The notes under the pieces were generated by a model that worked only from the letters and a program-made list of their open reading frames with translations, was not told the origin of the DNA and ran no database searches. A program made the position numbers and the translations under genes. Shown here piece after piece: positions 9,268-17,773 of a DNA stretch of 64,000 bases (position 1 is the stretch's first letter; every line of letters begins with the position of its first letter). The stretch comes from Pseudomonas guariconensis (GTDB lineage Bacteria > Pseudomonadota > Gammaproteobacteria > Pseudomonadales > Pseudomonadaceae). The DNA lies in the NCBI RefSeq assembly GCF_900102675.1, contig NZ_FMYX01000013.1, positions 1-64,000 of the forward strand, given 5' to 3'.

Positions 9268-9669
9268 TCAAGGCATTTCTGGAACTGGGAAGGGCAGAGG
9301 GCCGATGAGAACATGCTTGGCGATTCGGTTGGGCGAGCCTTCCATGGTCTTGAGATACACCGTTTCATCAGGTGCAACTGGGCCGTTGCCGTTGTATATC
9401 TGTGCGGCGGTGAATGCAGCAGGAACTAGTGCTTCGGGTATTTTGAGAAGTAGGCTGCAGTCATCTATGACCGCACCTACGTACTCACCATCTCCGTAAC
9501 CTAAGTCGGTAATAATTTTCCCAGTGACTGCTATGTGGGTTTCATCGCTGTTGGGTGCGTATGAGATTGAAATTTCCTTGACGAAAATATCTCCAAAGTC
9601 CATGAGTGGGTGATAGGGGATGACTTCTTCTTTCTTTATGTTGCTGGCGTTCAGTGTAGAGTTGTTCAC
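9268..9669 (-). CDS. Unknown protein, paralog 1 of a tandem pair
   Basis: This 133-residue protein has no signal peptide, membrane segment or family that I recognise. Its core (EISISYAPNSDETHIAV ... LLLKIPEALVPAAFTAAQI ... NGPVAPDETVYLKT ... VLIGPLP) aligns with the gene at 10038-10343. The GTG at 9667-9669 is chosen because both genes share the upstream context TGGAAACC just before this position, and the longer frame would need a TTG start. Base composition is clearly AT-richer than the surrounding chromosome, pointing to transfer. Being next to a toxin remnant, it may be a leftover or accessory of that island; function unknown. Confidence 0.65.
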   Translation of the reverse strand: MNNSTLNASNIKKEEVIPYHPLMDFGDIFVKEISISYAPNSDETHIAVTGKIITDLGYGDGEYVGAVIDDCSLLLKIPEALVPAAFTAAQIYNGNGPVAPDETVYLKTMEGSPNRIAKHVLIGPLPFPVPEMP

Positions 9670-10037
9670 GATAGGTTTCCAAATAGTGATAGGTCCAGTC
9701 TGCTGTGTAAGCAATCCGGAGTTGTCATTATTCTAACTATCGATAATTTGGGTAACTAGCAATATGGGCAGGTGTCGTGCGCCCGATAACTGAAAAAGCT
9801 ATGTGATAAAGATGTGTGGCTGGAGTCAACGCTGAAGCGGAGGGGGCATAGCCTTCAATTCAAGGGCTGCCGGTGCAGCGGTGTAAGGTTCGCGCCATCC
9901 TGGTATTAAGCAAAGCACAGCGCCCACAAGTCCGATATGCCGTGATGACCTTCGAATCCGTGGGCGCTGACTTATTTATGTGGTAATAGGCTTGAGTTTA
10001 GGGGGCGTAGATGATCATCATTCAGGCGCTATTGCGG
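9670..10037. other. Intergenic interval of the duplicated unit
   Basis: There is no gene. The left part is AT-rich and must hold the promoter of the leftward paralog 1. The right part carries the second hairpin copy (9918-9969) with its conserved flanks, downstream of paralog 2. Confidence 0.55.
9918..9969. terminator. Long hairpin, copy 2 of a duplicated element
   Basis: Arms CAGCGCCCAC and GTGGGCGCTG enclose about 32 bases and are followed by ACTTATTTATGTGG. Arm changes relative to copy 1 are compensated (CAC/GTG to CGC/GCG), so pairing is conserved while sequence differs. The loop sequence is not conserved. Confidence 0.6.
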
Positions 10038-10343
10038 TTAAATAGGGCCTATGTAAATGCGCTTGCTGGTATAAGTATTGGCGTTAGAGTCAAATTGGGT
10101 GATTATGGTAACTTTATCGCTAGGCGCGATCGGGCCGCCATTCGCTATTTGGGCAGCACTGAATGCTGCCGGCGCGAGAGCTTCGGGTACCTTGATTTCT
10201 AGGAGTTGTCCTTCGTTGGTGTTCAGTCGTAGATAAGTGCTGTCGCTATTAGGTGTGTAGGATATGGATAGTTCGGTGGGTGTAAATGTATAATCAATTT
10301 TACTAACGTCGTTGCTGTCAACTTTAGGCGGGGTGTTGGTCAT
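10038..10343 (-). CDS. Unknown protein, paralog 2 of a tandem pair
   Basis: This 101-residue protein starts MTNTPPKVDSND. Its core (ELSISYTPNSDSTYLRL ... LLEIKVPEALAPAAFSAAQI ... GGPIAPSDKVTIIT ... RIYIGPI) is a paralog of the gene at 9268-9669, which carries about 30 extra residues before and within the core. The ATG at 10341-10343 is preceded by GGAAACCGAAG; an upstream TTG would extend it by 11 residues. The pattern of short alternating strands suggests a small beta-rich fold, but no function can be assigned. GC content is lower than the neighbouring genes. Confidence 0.65.
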   Translation of the reverse strand: MTNTPPKVDSNDVSKIDYTFTPTELSISYTPNSDSTYLRLNTNEGQLLEIKVPEALAPAAFSAAQIANGGPIAPSDKVTIITQFDSNANTYTSKRIYIGPI

Positions 10344-10507
10344 CTTCGGTTTCCAGAATGATTTATGGGGAGCCAATCTCGCCAGATAGTGAGGTTGGTG
10401 CGGCTATTGTTTTATATTCAAGAGAATGTGGTAACTGGTACATGCAATGGGGTTTCAGGGAAAGTACGAGAAGAGCCCTGGCGTTGCATGTAACGTGCCC
10501 GTCGCCT

Positions 10508-11119
10508 TTATCGCGCCAACGCCTGATTAGGCCTGTAAAACAAGAAATGCGTGGTCTCGGCCGTCTTGCGATAGGCCTTGGCCCACTGCGGCCGCACCGT
10601 GCGGTCATGGAAATACAGCGCGCCGCCCGTGGGGTCCTTCAACTGCTGGTTCAGGGCCTTGCGGGCGATTTCTTTGGCCACGGCATAGCGCTGCTCCTCC
10701 TCGACCTGATCAGGTCGCCCATCGCACCACCAGGAAAACTGGCAGGCCTTGGTTTCCACCCCTTGCTTGACCACCCCGCAAATCGTATCGGGGAAGCCTT
10801 CGTGGCCCAGACGGTTGAGCACCACACTGGCCACGGCGCTCATGTCCTGGGCGTTGGCGCCTTTCGATTCCCAATAGATGGTGCGCGCAAGGCAGGTGAT
10901 GCTGTCATCCAACGGCGCCTGGCCGGCGGGGTCGACCGCTTTCACTTCACCGGGCGTGAGGGTTTCTTTCTTCTTGGGCGGTGGCGCGTCATCGACCACT
11001 TTCTCTTCCAGCACTTGCGCCTTGTCCTCGGCCACGGCGGCCTTGGGGCTGTCGGCTGCGTGCAGCGGGCCTGCGAGCAGGGCCAGGGTCAGGCCGAACA
11101 CCAGCGACGAGGTGCGCAT
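10508..11119 (-). CDS. Cell wall hydrolase, SleB/Hydrolase_2 family
   Basis: This 203-residue secreted protein has a signal peptide cleaved near GPLHAA and a charged linker with PPPKKK. The Hydrolase_2 domain starts at CLARTIYWESKGANAQDMSAVASVVLNR; its Glu (WESKG) is the presumed catalytic acid, as in SleB-type lytic enzymes. The C-terminal half has TGGALYFHDRTVRPQWAK, also typical. It probably cleaves peptidoglycan in the periplasm. It stands alone on the minus strand, with the AEC transporter gene ending 49 bases upstream of its start. Confidence 0.85.
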   Translation of the reverse strand: MRTSSLVFGLTLALLAGPLHAADSPKAAVAEDKAQVLEEKVVDDAPPPKKKETLTPGEVKAVDPAGQAPLDDSITCLARTIYWESKGANAQDMSAVASVVLNRLGHEGFPDTICGVVKQGVETKACQFSWWCDGRPDQVEEEQRYAVAKEIARKALNQQLKDPTGGALYFHDRTVRPQWAKAYRKTAETTHFLFYRPNQALAR

Positions 11120-11168
11120 GGTCGAGTTTTCCGCGAGGTGAGGTGAATCACAGTCTAGCCAAGCGGAT

Positions 11169-12086
11169 TCAACTCAGCGCCAGGCTCAGCACCAGTGGCA
11201 GGGTGACGGCGGCAGCGACGGTCTGCAGGGCGATGATCGTGGCCATCAGCGGTGCGTTGCCGCCCATCTGTCTGGCCATCACATAGGACGACGACGCGGT
11301 CGGCAGGGCCTGGAACAGCACGGCCACCACCGCCGCCTGACCGCCCAGGCCCAACAGTCGGCACAGGCCCCAGGTGGTCAGTGGCATCACCAGGAACTTG
11401 AACGCCGAGGCCGCCACCAAGGGCCGCACCTGCCGGCCCAGGCGAGCGCCGCCCAGCGCTGCGCCCACGCACAACAACCCCAGGGGCAGGGCGGCCTGGC
11501 CCAGGGCCTTGACCGTGGGCTCGAGCCCAGGCGGCAGGCCCAGCCCGGTCACCCGCAACAGCAGGCCGCCGGCGCAGCCGACGATCAACGGGTTGGCGAA
11601 GATCGCCCGCAGCACCGTGATTGGTGAGCTGTGCCGGGCGCTGAAACGGGCGAACACCAGCACACACAGCAGGTTCACCAACGGCACGATGGCAGCGTTG
11701 GCCACCGCCGCCAGAGCGATGCCGGCACTGCCGTAAAGACCTGCGGCGAGGGTGGCACCGATGTAGTTGTTGAAGCGCACGCCTCCCTGGAACACCGAGG
11801 TGAAGTCAGCGCCGTCGTGGTTGACCGCGCCCTGGTAGAGCACCAGCAGCAGCGCGCCGAGCACGGTCGAAAGCATCAACACGCCGACCATGCCCAACAC
11901 TGGCACGCCGTCCAGGTTGGCCGTGGCCAGGCCATGCAGAAACAAAGCGGGCAGCAGCACGTAGTAGCTCAGACGCTCGGCACCGGGCCAGAACGTCTCG
12001 CCCAGAACCCCCCGCACCCGCAGCACGGTGCCCAAGGCGATCAGCAAGATGATGGGGAGCAGGGTAGTCAGGAGCAGAGGGAGCAT
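11169..12086 (-). CDS. AEC family transporter (auxin efflux carrier-like)
   Basis: This 305-residue protein has about ten hydrophobic segments, starting MLPLLLTTLLPIILLIALG. The two five-helix halves and the internal polar loop (RFSARHSSPITVLRAIFANPLIVG) are typical of bacterial AEC/MdcF-like carriers, which move malonate, malate or other small carboxylates. The ATG at 12084-12086 is chosen because the sequence before it is polar and unlike the family. The substrate cannot be told from sequence; the LysR gene further upstream on the same strand might be its regulator, but a small unrelated gene lies between. Confidence 0.8.
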   Translation of the reverse strand: MLPLLLTTLLPIILLIALGTVLRVRGVLGETFWPGAERLSYYVLLPALFLHGLATANLDGVPVLGMVGVLMLSTVLGALLLVLYQGAVNHDGADFTSVFQGGVRFNNYIGATLAAGLYGSAGIALAAVANAAIVPLVNLLCVLVFARFSARHSSPITVLRAIFANPLIVGCAGGLLLRVTGLGLPPGLEPTVKALGQAALPLGLLCVGAALGGARLGRQVRPLVAASAFKFLVMPLTTWGLCRLLGLGGQAAVVAVLFQALPTASSSYVMARQMGGNAPLMATIIALQTVAAAVTLPLVLSLALS

Positions 12087-12218
12087 GGCGGCAGTCCGTG
12101 TCGGGTTACGGCACAGACTAGCCGCGCCAGTCAGCATAAAAAAACGTTGTTTTCTGCAGTGACCCTTGAGGAAAACTGCACGGTCAGACGGTCACGTCTC
12201 GCGCAGTCACAGCCATGG

Positions 12219-12527
12219 CTAGTCGATGGTCTTTGTCACCTGCTGTCTCTCCAGCCCATCCAGCAGCGCCTCCACCAATGCCTTGCCGGCCTCCAGTGCA
12301 TGGTCATTGCCCAGCAGCAGGTCATGGCAGGTGCCGTCGGTTATTTGCAAGGCTTTGAGGTTGCTGGCGCAGGCGCCTTTGAGCAGGGAACTGAGATGGA
12401 CCAGGGCGTCTTCGAGTTCGACGCCAGCGCAGACGCTGAACAGGGGAGGGTGGCTGTGTTCGCAGCTGCCGAATGCGGCGGGAGCCGTGGTGCTGCGGTG
12501 GGGTGGGTCCGGGATGGCTTTCGTCAT
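12219..12527 (-). CDS. Small DUF6124/DUF3077-like protein
   Basis: This 102-residue cytoplasmic protein has the form seen in many Pseudomonas paralogs: MTKAIPDPP at the start, LFSVCAGVELEDALVHLSSLLKGA in the middle and LVEALLDGLE at the end. Function unknown. AAGGAG 7 bases before the ATG fixes the start and rules out the longer in-frame extension. No partner genes are evident. Confidence 0.75.
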   Translation of the reverse strand: MTKAIPDPPHRSTTAPAAFGSCEHSHPPLFSVCAGVELEDALVHLSSLLKGACASNLKALQITDGTCHDLLLGNDHALEAGKALVEALLDGLERQQVTKTID

Positions 12528-12679
12528 TGTGTCGCTCCTTGATTCAATGGAGCCGCCACAATTCGCTACCAAACGAATGGTGACGGCTGTACGCAGGTTG
12601 GTAGACCGGGAATCAAGGAAACCGGCGCGCACGAGTGCGCCCTACGCACAGCCGCCATGACACGAAACAGCCAGGCACT

Positions 12680-12714
12680 AAAAAAGCGCCAGCTGAAACG
12701 CAGAGCGGGCGCTT
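12680..12714 (-). terminator. Terminator after the LysR gene
   Basis: On the minus strand AAGCGCC and GGCGCTT enclose a 20-base loop and are followed by TTTTT. It lies 64 bases past the LysR stop. Confidence 0.55.
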
Positions 12715-12777
12715 GTGCGCCTTGATTGATCGCGGGCTACCAAACCCGGCTGCTGGATTGACAGCAGCGCGCACAGG

Positions 12778-13704
12778 TTACCGGCCTAGGGCAGGCGATT
12801 CAAGGCGCGATTCCGGCAGGGGGCCGCTGCGCGGCCCATCGCAGGCCTCCAACGCGGTCTTGAGCACGGCGCTCAGGTGCCGCCGCTGGCTCTTCTCATG
12901 TTCGAGCAACACCACCCGGCGGACTAGCTGCGGCTCGCCGAACGGCAGGCGGATGGCCGGGGGCAGGCGTTCGAGGTCGTCGTCGGCCATGGGGATGATC
13001 GCGACCCCAAGCCCCATGGCCGCCATGCGCGCGAGCGCCTCCTGGCTGTCCAGCTCCATCTGTTCGTGCACTTGCAAGTGCTGGCGGCGCAGCTCCTGTT
13101 CGATCTGCCGCCCGGCCCAGGCGCGCTTGTCAAAACGCAAGAAGGGCTGGCTGGCGAGCAGCTCGGGCAGGCTTTGGCCAGCGAGCTCGGGGCTGGCGAT
13201 GGCCCAGAAGCGGTCTTCGAACAGCGGGGTGTGGTTCAGGCTCTGAGGGTAGGGTGGCACTGGCTCGGTGGTGATCGCCGCATCCAGCTCGCCGTCCTCC
13301 ACGCGCCGGGCCAGCTCAGCTGACATGCCGGAAAAAACGCTGATGTGCAGCTGCGGATGATGGGCCTTGATCCACACCAGCGCCTTGGGCAGGCGCCGGG
13401 CCAGCACTGTGTGGATCGCCCCGAGGCGCAGGCGCCCCCGCAGGCTCGGGCCATTGGCCAGGGCATCGGCCAGCTCGTCATAGGCGGCCAGGATGCTTTC
13501 GGCGCGGGCCACGGCCAGTTGCCCGGCCTCGGTCAGTACCACCTGACGCCGGCTGCGGTCGAACAGCGGGACCTGCAGTTCGTCCTCGAGGGTCTTGATG
13601 TGCAGGCTCACCGCCGAGGGCGTCAGGCTGAGCAGATCGGCGGCGCGGGCGAAGGTACCGTGGCGGGCGATGGTCACCAGGGTGCGCAGGGCTTTGAGGG
13701 ACAC
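12778..13704 (-). CDS. LysR-type transcriptional regulator
   Basis: This 308-residue regulator has a helix-turn-helix at the start (LKALRTLVTIARHGTFARAA, then LTPSAVSLHIKTLEDELQVP) and an effector domain after residue 90. The GTG at 13702-13704 is preceded by GGAG at good distance and gives the usual LysR N-terminus; an ATG ten codons upstream is possible. It ends the run of genes between the fpv operon and the AEC transporter. Its target is not clear from context: no divergent gene faces it. Confidence 0.88.
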   Translation of the reverse strand: MSLKALRTLVTIARHGTFARAADLLSLTPSAVSLHIKTLEDELQVPLFDRSRRQVVLTEAGQLAVARAESILAAYDELADALANGPSLRGRLRLGAIHTVLARRLPKALVWIKAHHPQLHISVFSGMSAELARRVEDGELDAAITTEPVPPYPQSLNHTPLFEDRFWAIASPELAGQSLPELLASQPFLRFDKRAWAGRQIEQELRRQHLQVHEQMELDSQEALARMAAMGLGVAIIPMADDDLERLPPAIRLPFGEPQLVRRVVLLEHEKSQRRHLSAVLKTALEACDGPRSGPLPESRLESPALGR

Positions 13705-13770
13705 GCAGGCGGCTCCGGGCTGGAATGAGCGCACGTTACAAGTTCGCAGCCGCGCACGGCAAGGGCCGGC

Positions 13771-14646
13771 TCAGCCTTGGCGCAACGCGGCCACCACCTG
13801 CTCGACGCTGGCCTTGAGGCCACCGACGGTGTCGTCCGGGTCGCTGTCGAGCACCAGCAACCGGGCGCCCGCGGCCTTGATCGCCTCGGCCACCGGAGGG
13901 GCGGGCTGGCGGTGGTGCAGCACCAGGGCCACGTCCTGGGCCTTGAGGGTGTCGCCCAAGGCCTTGAGGTCGGCCTCGTGCCAGGTGTCCTGGGCGGGCA
14001 CCGGTTGCTCCACTACATCCAGGTTCAGACCGCTGGCCAGGTAACCCAGGCGGTCGGACAAACTCACCACGCTCAGGTTATCGACCTCGGCCAACTGTGT
14101 CTGGGCCTCGGCGGCCAGGCTCAGCAACTGACGCTTGAGGCTGGCGAGGTTGGCCTGGATCTTTGCTTTGTCCGCCGGCGACAGGCGCTCCAGGTCATTG
14201 GCCACCACGTCGGCCATGCGCCCGAGGTTGGTCGGGTTGAGCCAAGGGTAGGCGATGAAGGCGTCTTCACCTGTGACCGCGATGCCCGGCAGCGCACCAT
14301 CGACCGGCCGCGCCGCATCGATCTCGACGATACGGATGTTGCTGCGCCGGGCCATGGGGTAGAGCGGGTCGTCGCGCCAGATCGAGCGCACGCCGATCAC
14401 CGCGTCGGCCTGTTGCGCCGCCTTGTGCAGACTGGCGCCGCCCCTGCCGCTGAAGTACGACGGCTGGCGCGTGGCTGGCAAGTTGGCCGGTGCTGCGCGC
14501 TTGAGCTGCACCGAGGTGCCGTCGAGCAGAGCCTGCGCCAGGCTGTGGGTGACCGGTAACGTGGTGAGTACTTCGGTGCTGTAGGAGAGCGTGGGCACGC
14601 CGGCCAGGGCGAGGGCCAGCGTCAGGTGCTTGAGGGAGAGGGTCAT
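13771..14646 (-). CDS. fpvF: Periplasmic substrate-binding protein of the ferripyoverdine ABC system
   Basis: This 291-residue protein has a signal peptide (MTLSLKHLTLALALAG, cleavage near SYS) and the layout of cluster A-I (ZnuA-like) metal-binding proteins. The identity comes from position: the operon 19786-13771 follows the order fpvG-H-J-K-C-D-E-F known from P. aeruginosa, in which FpvC and FpvF are two periplasmic proteins that bind released iron or ferripyoverdine and deliver to the FpvDE transporter. Its ATG overlaps the stop of fpvE (ATGA). It is more divergent from ZnuA than the fpvC product. Confidence 0.8.
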   Translation of the reverse strand: MTLSLKHLTLALALAGVPTLSYSTEVLTTLPVTHSLAQALLDGTSVQLKRAAPANLPATRQPSYFSGRGGASLHKAAQQADAVIGVRSIWRDDPLYPMARRSNIRIVEIDAARPVDGALPGIAVTGEDAFIAYPWLNPTNLGRMADVVANDLERLSPADKAKIQANLASLKRQLLSLAAEAQTQLAEVDNLSVVSLSDRLGYLASGLNLDVVEQPVPAQDTWHEADLKALGDTLKAQDVALVLHHRQPAPPVAEAIKAAGARLLVLDSDPDDTVGGLKASVEQVVAALRQG

Positions 14647-15542
14647 GCCGGGTTTCCTTGCAGGCGGGGGACGAGGGCGCGGGCCAGGGCGGCGAGGGCG
14701 AAGCACGCGCCGGCCACCAGGATGATCGCCGCGCCCGAGGGCACAGGCAGGTCGAAGACGATCGGCAGCAAGATGCCGAGCAGGGTGCTCAGGGTGGCGA
14801 TGATCACCGACAGGAAGAAAAACCCCTTGAGCGACTGGCTGACCAGCCGGGCCGCCGCCGCTGGAATCACCAGCAGGGCGCCCACCAGGATCGCCCCGAT
14901 CACCTTCACCGAGGCCACGGTGACCAGCGTCACCAGCACCACGAACAGGTAGTCCAGGGTCTTGACCGCCACCCCGCGTACCGCCGCCAGTTGCGGGTTG
15001 AAGCTGGCCAGCATGATGCGGTTGTAGAGCGGCAGGGCCAGGGCCAGGACCAGGAGCGCGACGATGCCCAGCACCACCAGGTCCTGGGCGCTGACGGTGA
15101 GCACCGAGCCGAACAACACGTTCTCCAGAATGTGTACGTTGATCTTGCCGGCCAGCATCAGCAGCAAGCTCGCGCCCAGCGCCAGGGACACCGAGAGGAA
15201 CACGCCGATCAACGTGTCCGGCGAGAGCCCGGTGCGGTTGCGCAAGAAATTGAGCAGCAGGCCAAACAGCAGGCAGTAGCCGAACAGGCTGCCATAGGGC
15301 CCGGTGTAGGGCTCGCCCAGCAGGATGCCGATGGCCACGCCGGTGAGCGCCGCGTGGCCGACCGCCTCGGAAAAGAAGGCAAAGCGCTTGACCACCACCA
15401 GGGTGCCCAGCCCGCCCAGCACCGGGCCGATCATAAGGCCTGCGAGCAGGGCGTTGATCACGAACCCGTAGGCCAGGGCCTCGGGCAGGTAGCCAGCGGT
15501 GGCCCAGGCCTGGACCAACTGGCGGAAGGCGTCATAGCTCAT
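14643..15542 (-). CDS. fpvE: ABC-3 family inner-membrane permease
   Basis: This 299-residue protein has about eight hydrophobic segments of the ABC-3 (ZnuB/MntB) type, with the conserved VLGGLGTLVVVKRFAFFSEA loop and GHAALTGVAIG near the start. It forms the channel of the FpvCDEF importer that takes up iron (or the pyoverdine-linked species) from the periplasm. Its start overlaps the last base of fpvD and its stop overlaps the fpvF start, so translation is coupled. Confidence 0.87.
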   Translation of the reverse strand: MSYDAFRQLVQAWATAGYLPEALAYGFVINALLAGLMIGPVLGGLGTLVVVKRFAFFSEAVGHAALTGVAIGILLGEPYTGPYGSLFGYCLLFGLLLNFLRNRTGLSPDTLIGVFLSVSLALGASLLLMLAGKINVHILENVLFGSVLTVSAQDLVVLGIVALLVLALALPLYNRIMLASFNPQLAAVRGVAVKTLDYLFVVLVTLVTVASVKVIGAILVGALLVIPAAAARLVSQSLKGFFFLSVIIATLSTLLGILLPIVFDLPVPSGAAIILVAGACFALAALARALVPRLQGNPA

Positions 15543-16288
15543 CAGGCAAGGCTCCCGCTGCGAGGGTGAACGCTGAACAGGCCAAGCAGGCGCTGCGGTG
15601 TGAGGGCCTGGGCGGGTGGGGCGTCGAACAGCACCTGGCGGTTCAGACCGGTGACCCGGTCGGCCAGGCGCAACACGGCTTCAAGGTCGTGCTCGATCCA
15701 CAGCACCGTGGTACCCGCCTGGCGCCAGGCCGTGAGCAGTTGCTCGAACACCTGGATACCGGCTTCGTCCAGGGCCGACATGGGTTCGTCGAGTACCAGC
15801 AGCTGAGGTTCGGGGATCAGCCCTTGGGCCAGCAGCACGCGCTGGCGTTCGCCCCCGGAGAGGGCGCCCATGCGCCGTTTGCGTTTCTCGAGCATGCCGA
15901 CCCGCGCCAGGGCCGCGTCGATGGCTGGCCGCTCGCGACCGGCCAGGCCCAGGAAGGCCGGGCGACGCTGGCACAGGGCGGCCATGAAATCGTCCACGGT
16001 CATCGGCAGGCCCCGGTCGAACTCCAGAGCCTGGGGCACGTAGCCGATCACTTCGCGCTCGGTCGGCCAGTGCAGGGTCAACTGGCCCTGGTGCGGCATC
16101 TGCCCAAGCAAGGTCTTGATCAACGAACTCTTGCCGCCGCCATTGGGGCCGACGATGGCATGCACGCTGCCGGCGGCGACGCTGAAGGCCACGTTTTCGA
16201 GAATGCGCGTACGCCCCAGGGTCAGGTCGATGCCGGCGAACTCGATGCGCGGCCCGCAGGCGGCGCCGAGGTGGGCGGCTGCGGTCAT
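15542..16288 (-). CDS. fpvD: ABC transporter ATP-binding subunit
   Basis: This 248-residue ATPase has Walker A GPNGGGKSSL (about residue 46), signature LSGGERQRVLLAQ, Walker B LLVLDEPMS and the switch His in IEHD. It energises the FpvE permease. The gene overlaps both fpvC (4 bases) and fpvE (1 base), a tight translational array. Confidence 0.9.
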   Translation of the reverse strand: MTAAAHLGAACGPRIEFAGIDLTLGRTRILENVAFSVAAGSVHAIVGPNGGGKSSLIKTLLGQMPHQGQLTLHWPTEREVIGYVPQALEFDRGLPMTVDDFMAALCQRRPAFLGLAGRERPAIDAALARVGMLEKRKRRMGALSGGERQRVLLAQGLIPEPQLLVLDEPMSALDEAGIQVFEQLLTAWRQAGTTVLWIEHDLEAVLRLADRVTGLNRQVLFDAPPAQALTPQRLLGLFSVHPRSGSLA

Positions 16289-17187
16289 GTGCGGGTCTCC
16301 TGGATGGCGCGTACCACGGTGTCCAGGTTGCGCTTCATCTCCACCTCGTACTTGTCCTGGGTGTACTCGCCGTAGGAGATGTGGGTCAGCGGGTAGATGC
16401 GCACGCCCGCTTCGCGCTGGATGGTGTCGACATAGGCTGACGGGAAGTCCATCTCCGAGAAGATCACCTGCACATCCAAGGCCTTGAGCTGGTCGATGGT
16501 CTTCTTGAGCTGCGCCGGGCTCGGCTCGATGCCATGGGCCGGCTCGACCACGGCGGTGACTTCCAGACCGAAGTCGCGCACCAGGTAGTCGTAGGCGGCG
16601 TGGATGGTGGCTACGCGCAAGGTGGCGTCCGGTGCCTGGGTGACCTGGGCCAGGGCCTCGGCGCGCAGCGTGCGCAGGCGCTTGGCGTAGGCGCGGGCGT
16701 TCTGGGTGTAGGCCTTGGCGTTGTCCGGGTCGAGCTTGCCCAGCTCGCGGGCGATGTTGTTGACCTGGGCGATGGTCGCGCTGATCGACAGGAAAGTGTG
16801 CGGGTTGACCACCTTGCCCGCGCCCCGGGCGGCGATCCCGGTGGCGGCCAGCAGCGGCACGTTGGCGTTGGACTCGATGGTCTTGATGTCGGGTTTTTCG
16901 CTGGCGGCGATCATGCGGTCGGCAAAGTCATCGTGGCCCACACCGTTGAGCACGATCACATCCAGGGTGCCGATGCGCTTGATGTCTTCGGCCCGCGGCT
17001 CGTAGGCATGGGGGTTGAAGCCTGCCGGAATCAGCGGTACCACCTCGGCCTTGTCGCCGACGATATTGGTCACATAGCTGTAGTAGGGGTGCAGGGTGAT
17101 GCCGATGCGCAGGGGCTTGCCGTTGTCGGCCTGGGCCAGGGCCGGCAAGGCGCAGGCCAACAGCAGGGTGAGGACGAAGCGGAGCAT
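16285..17187 (-). CDS. fpvC: Zn/Mn-type (cluster A-I) periplasmic binding protein of the ferripyoverdine ABC system
   Basis: This 300-residue protein has a signal peptide cleaved near LAQA. Metal-ligand features of the ZnuA/PsaA family are visible: HPYYSYV after the signal, GFNPHAYEPRAEDI, GVGHDDF, NPHTFLSI and FSEMDFPS. With fpvF it forms the pair of periplasmic binders of this operon. The close likeness to metal-binding proteins agrees with a role in receiving iron released from pyoverdine. Confidence 0.85.
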   Translation of the reverse strand: MLRFVLTLLLACALPALAQADNGKPLRIGITLHPYYSYVTNIVGDKAEVVPLIPAGFNPHAYEPRAEDIKRIGTLDVIVLNGVGHDDFADRMIAASEKPDIKTIESNANVPLLAATGIAARGAGKVVNPHTFLSISATIAQVNNIARELGKLDPDNAKAYTQNARAYAKRLRTLRAEALAQVTQAPDATLRVATIHAAYDYLVRDFGLEVTAVVEPAHGIEPSPAQLKKTIDQLKALDVQVIFSEMDFPSAYVDTIQREAGVRIYPLTHISYGEYTQDKYEVEMKRNLDTVVRAIQETRT

Positions 17188-17203
17188 GGGGGTATCCTTC
17201 GGT

Positions 17204-17773
17204 TCAGTGGCGGTGTTGGCGGGTGACCCCGGCGTCGTAGTGGCTGACCACCTGCTGCCAGCCGGCGGCGATCAGCGCGGTCTGGCCCAGGTCGTCCGGG
17301 GCCAGGGCGCTGCGGTCACGGCGCAGCCAGACATCCGGCTGTTCGCCGTCGCCAGAAGGCAGGATCAGCAGCAGGCTGCCCGCCACCTGGGCGTCCTGGC
17401 TGCGGCCCAGGTAGGCGCCGCTGGGCAGTCGCTGCCAGTGGTGACCTCCGCGGCGCTGGCTGCTGGCGTCGGGCACGAAGGGCGGCAGGCCTTCCTCGGC
17501 CAAGGCCTCCACGTCCGGGACCTGGCCGCTTTCCTCGCGCAGCAGCGCGATCTCCTCGACCGCTACCCACAGGTCGGTGTACAGGCCTTGCTCGGCGGCG
17601 GTGAGGTCGCGGCGGGCATCGATCTGGTGGGCCGCGATGGCCACTTCGTCTTCGCGCTCACCGCGCAGCACCACCACCGTGGTGGCGAGGGTGATGATCA
17701 GCAGGGCGGCGAGCAGCACGTACAAGGTCTCGTGCCCGGCACCGGCCGGGCGTACCACCTGGGCCCGGCTCAT
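17204..17773 (-). CDS. fpvK: Membrane-anchored FpvK-like protein (DUF6162)
   Basis: This 189-residue protein has one membrane segment near residues 15-35 (TLYVLLAALLIITLATTVVVL), followed by a soluble periplasmic domain. It occupies the fpvK position between fpvJ and fpvC. In P. aeruginosa FpvK assists iron release from ferripyoverdine together with FpvG, H and J. Its start overlaps the fpvJ stop by 4 bases, and a 16-base gap separates it from fpvC. Confidence 0.75.
   Translation of the reverse strand: MSRAQVVRPAGAGHETLYVLLAALLIITLATTVVVLRGEREDEVAIAAHQIDARRDLTAAEQGLYTDLWVAVEEIALLREESGQVPDVEALAEEGLPPFVPDASSQRRGGHHWQRLPSGAYLGRSQDAQVAGSLLLILPSGDGEQPDVWLRRDRSALAPDDLGQTALIAAGWQQVVSHYDAGVTRQHRH

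Noticed and set aside
13771..17187. The ABC genes as a plain zinc or manganese importer (znuABC/mntABC)
   Set aside because: The family match is real, but two binding proteins plus the PepSY, fpvH, fpvJ and fpvK type genes in this order and next to pyoverdine genes identify the fpv system.
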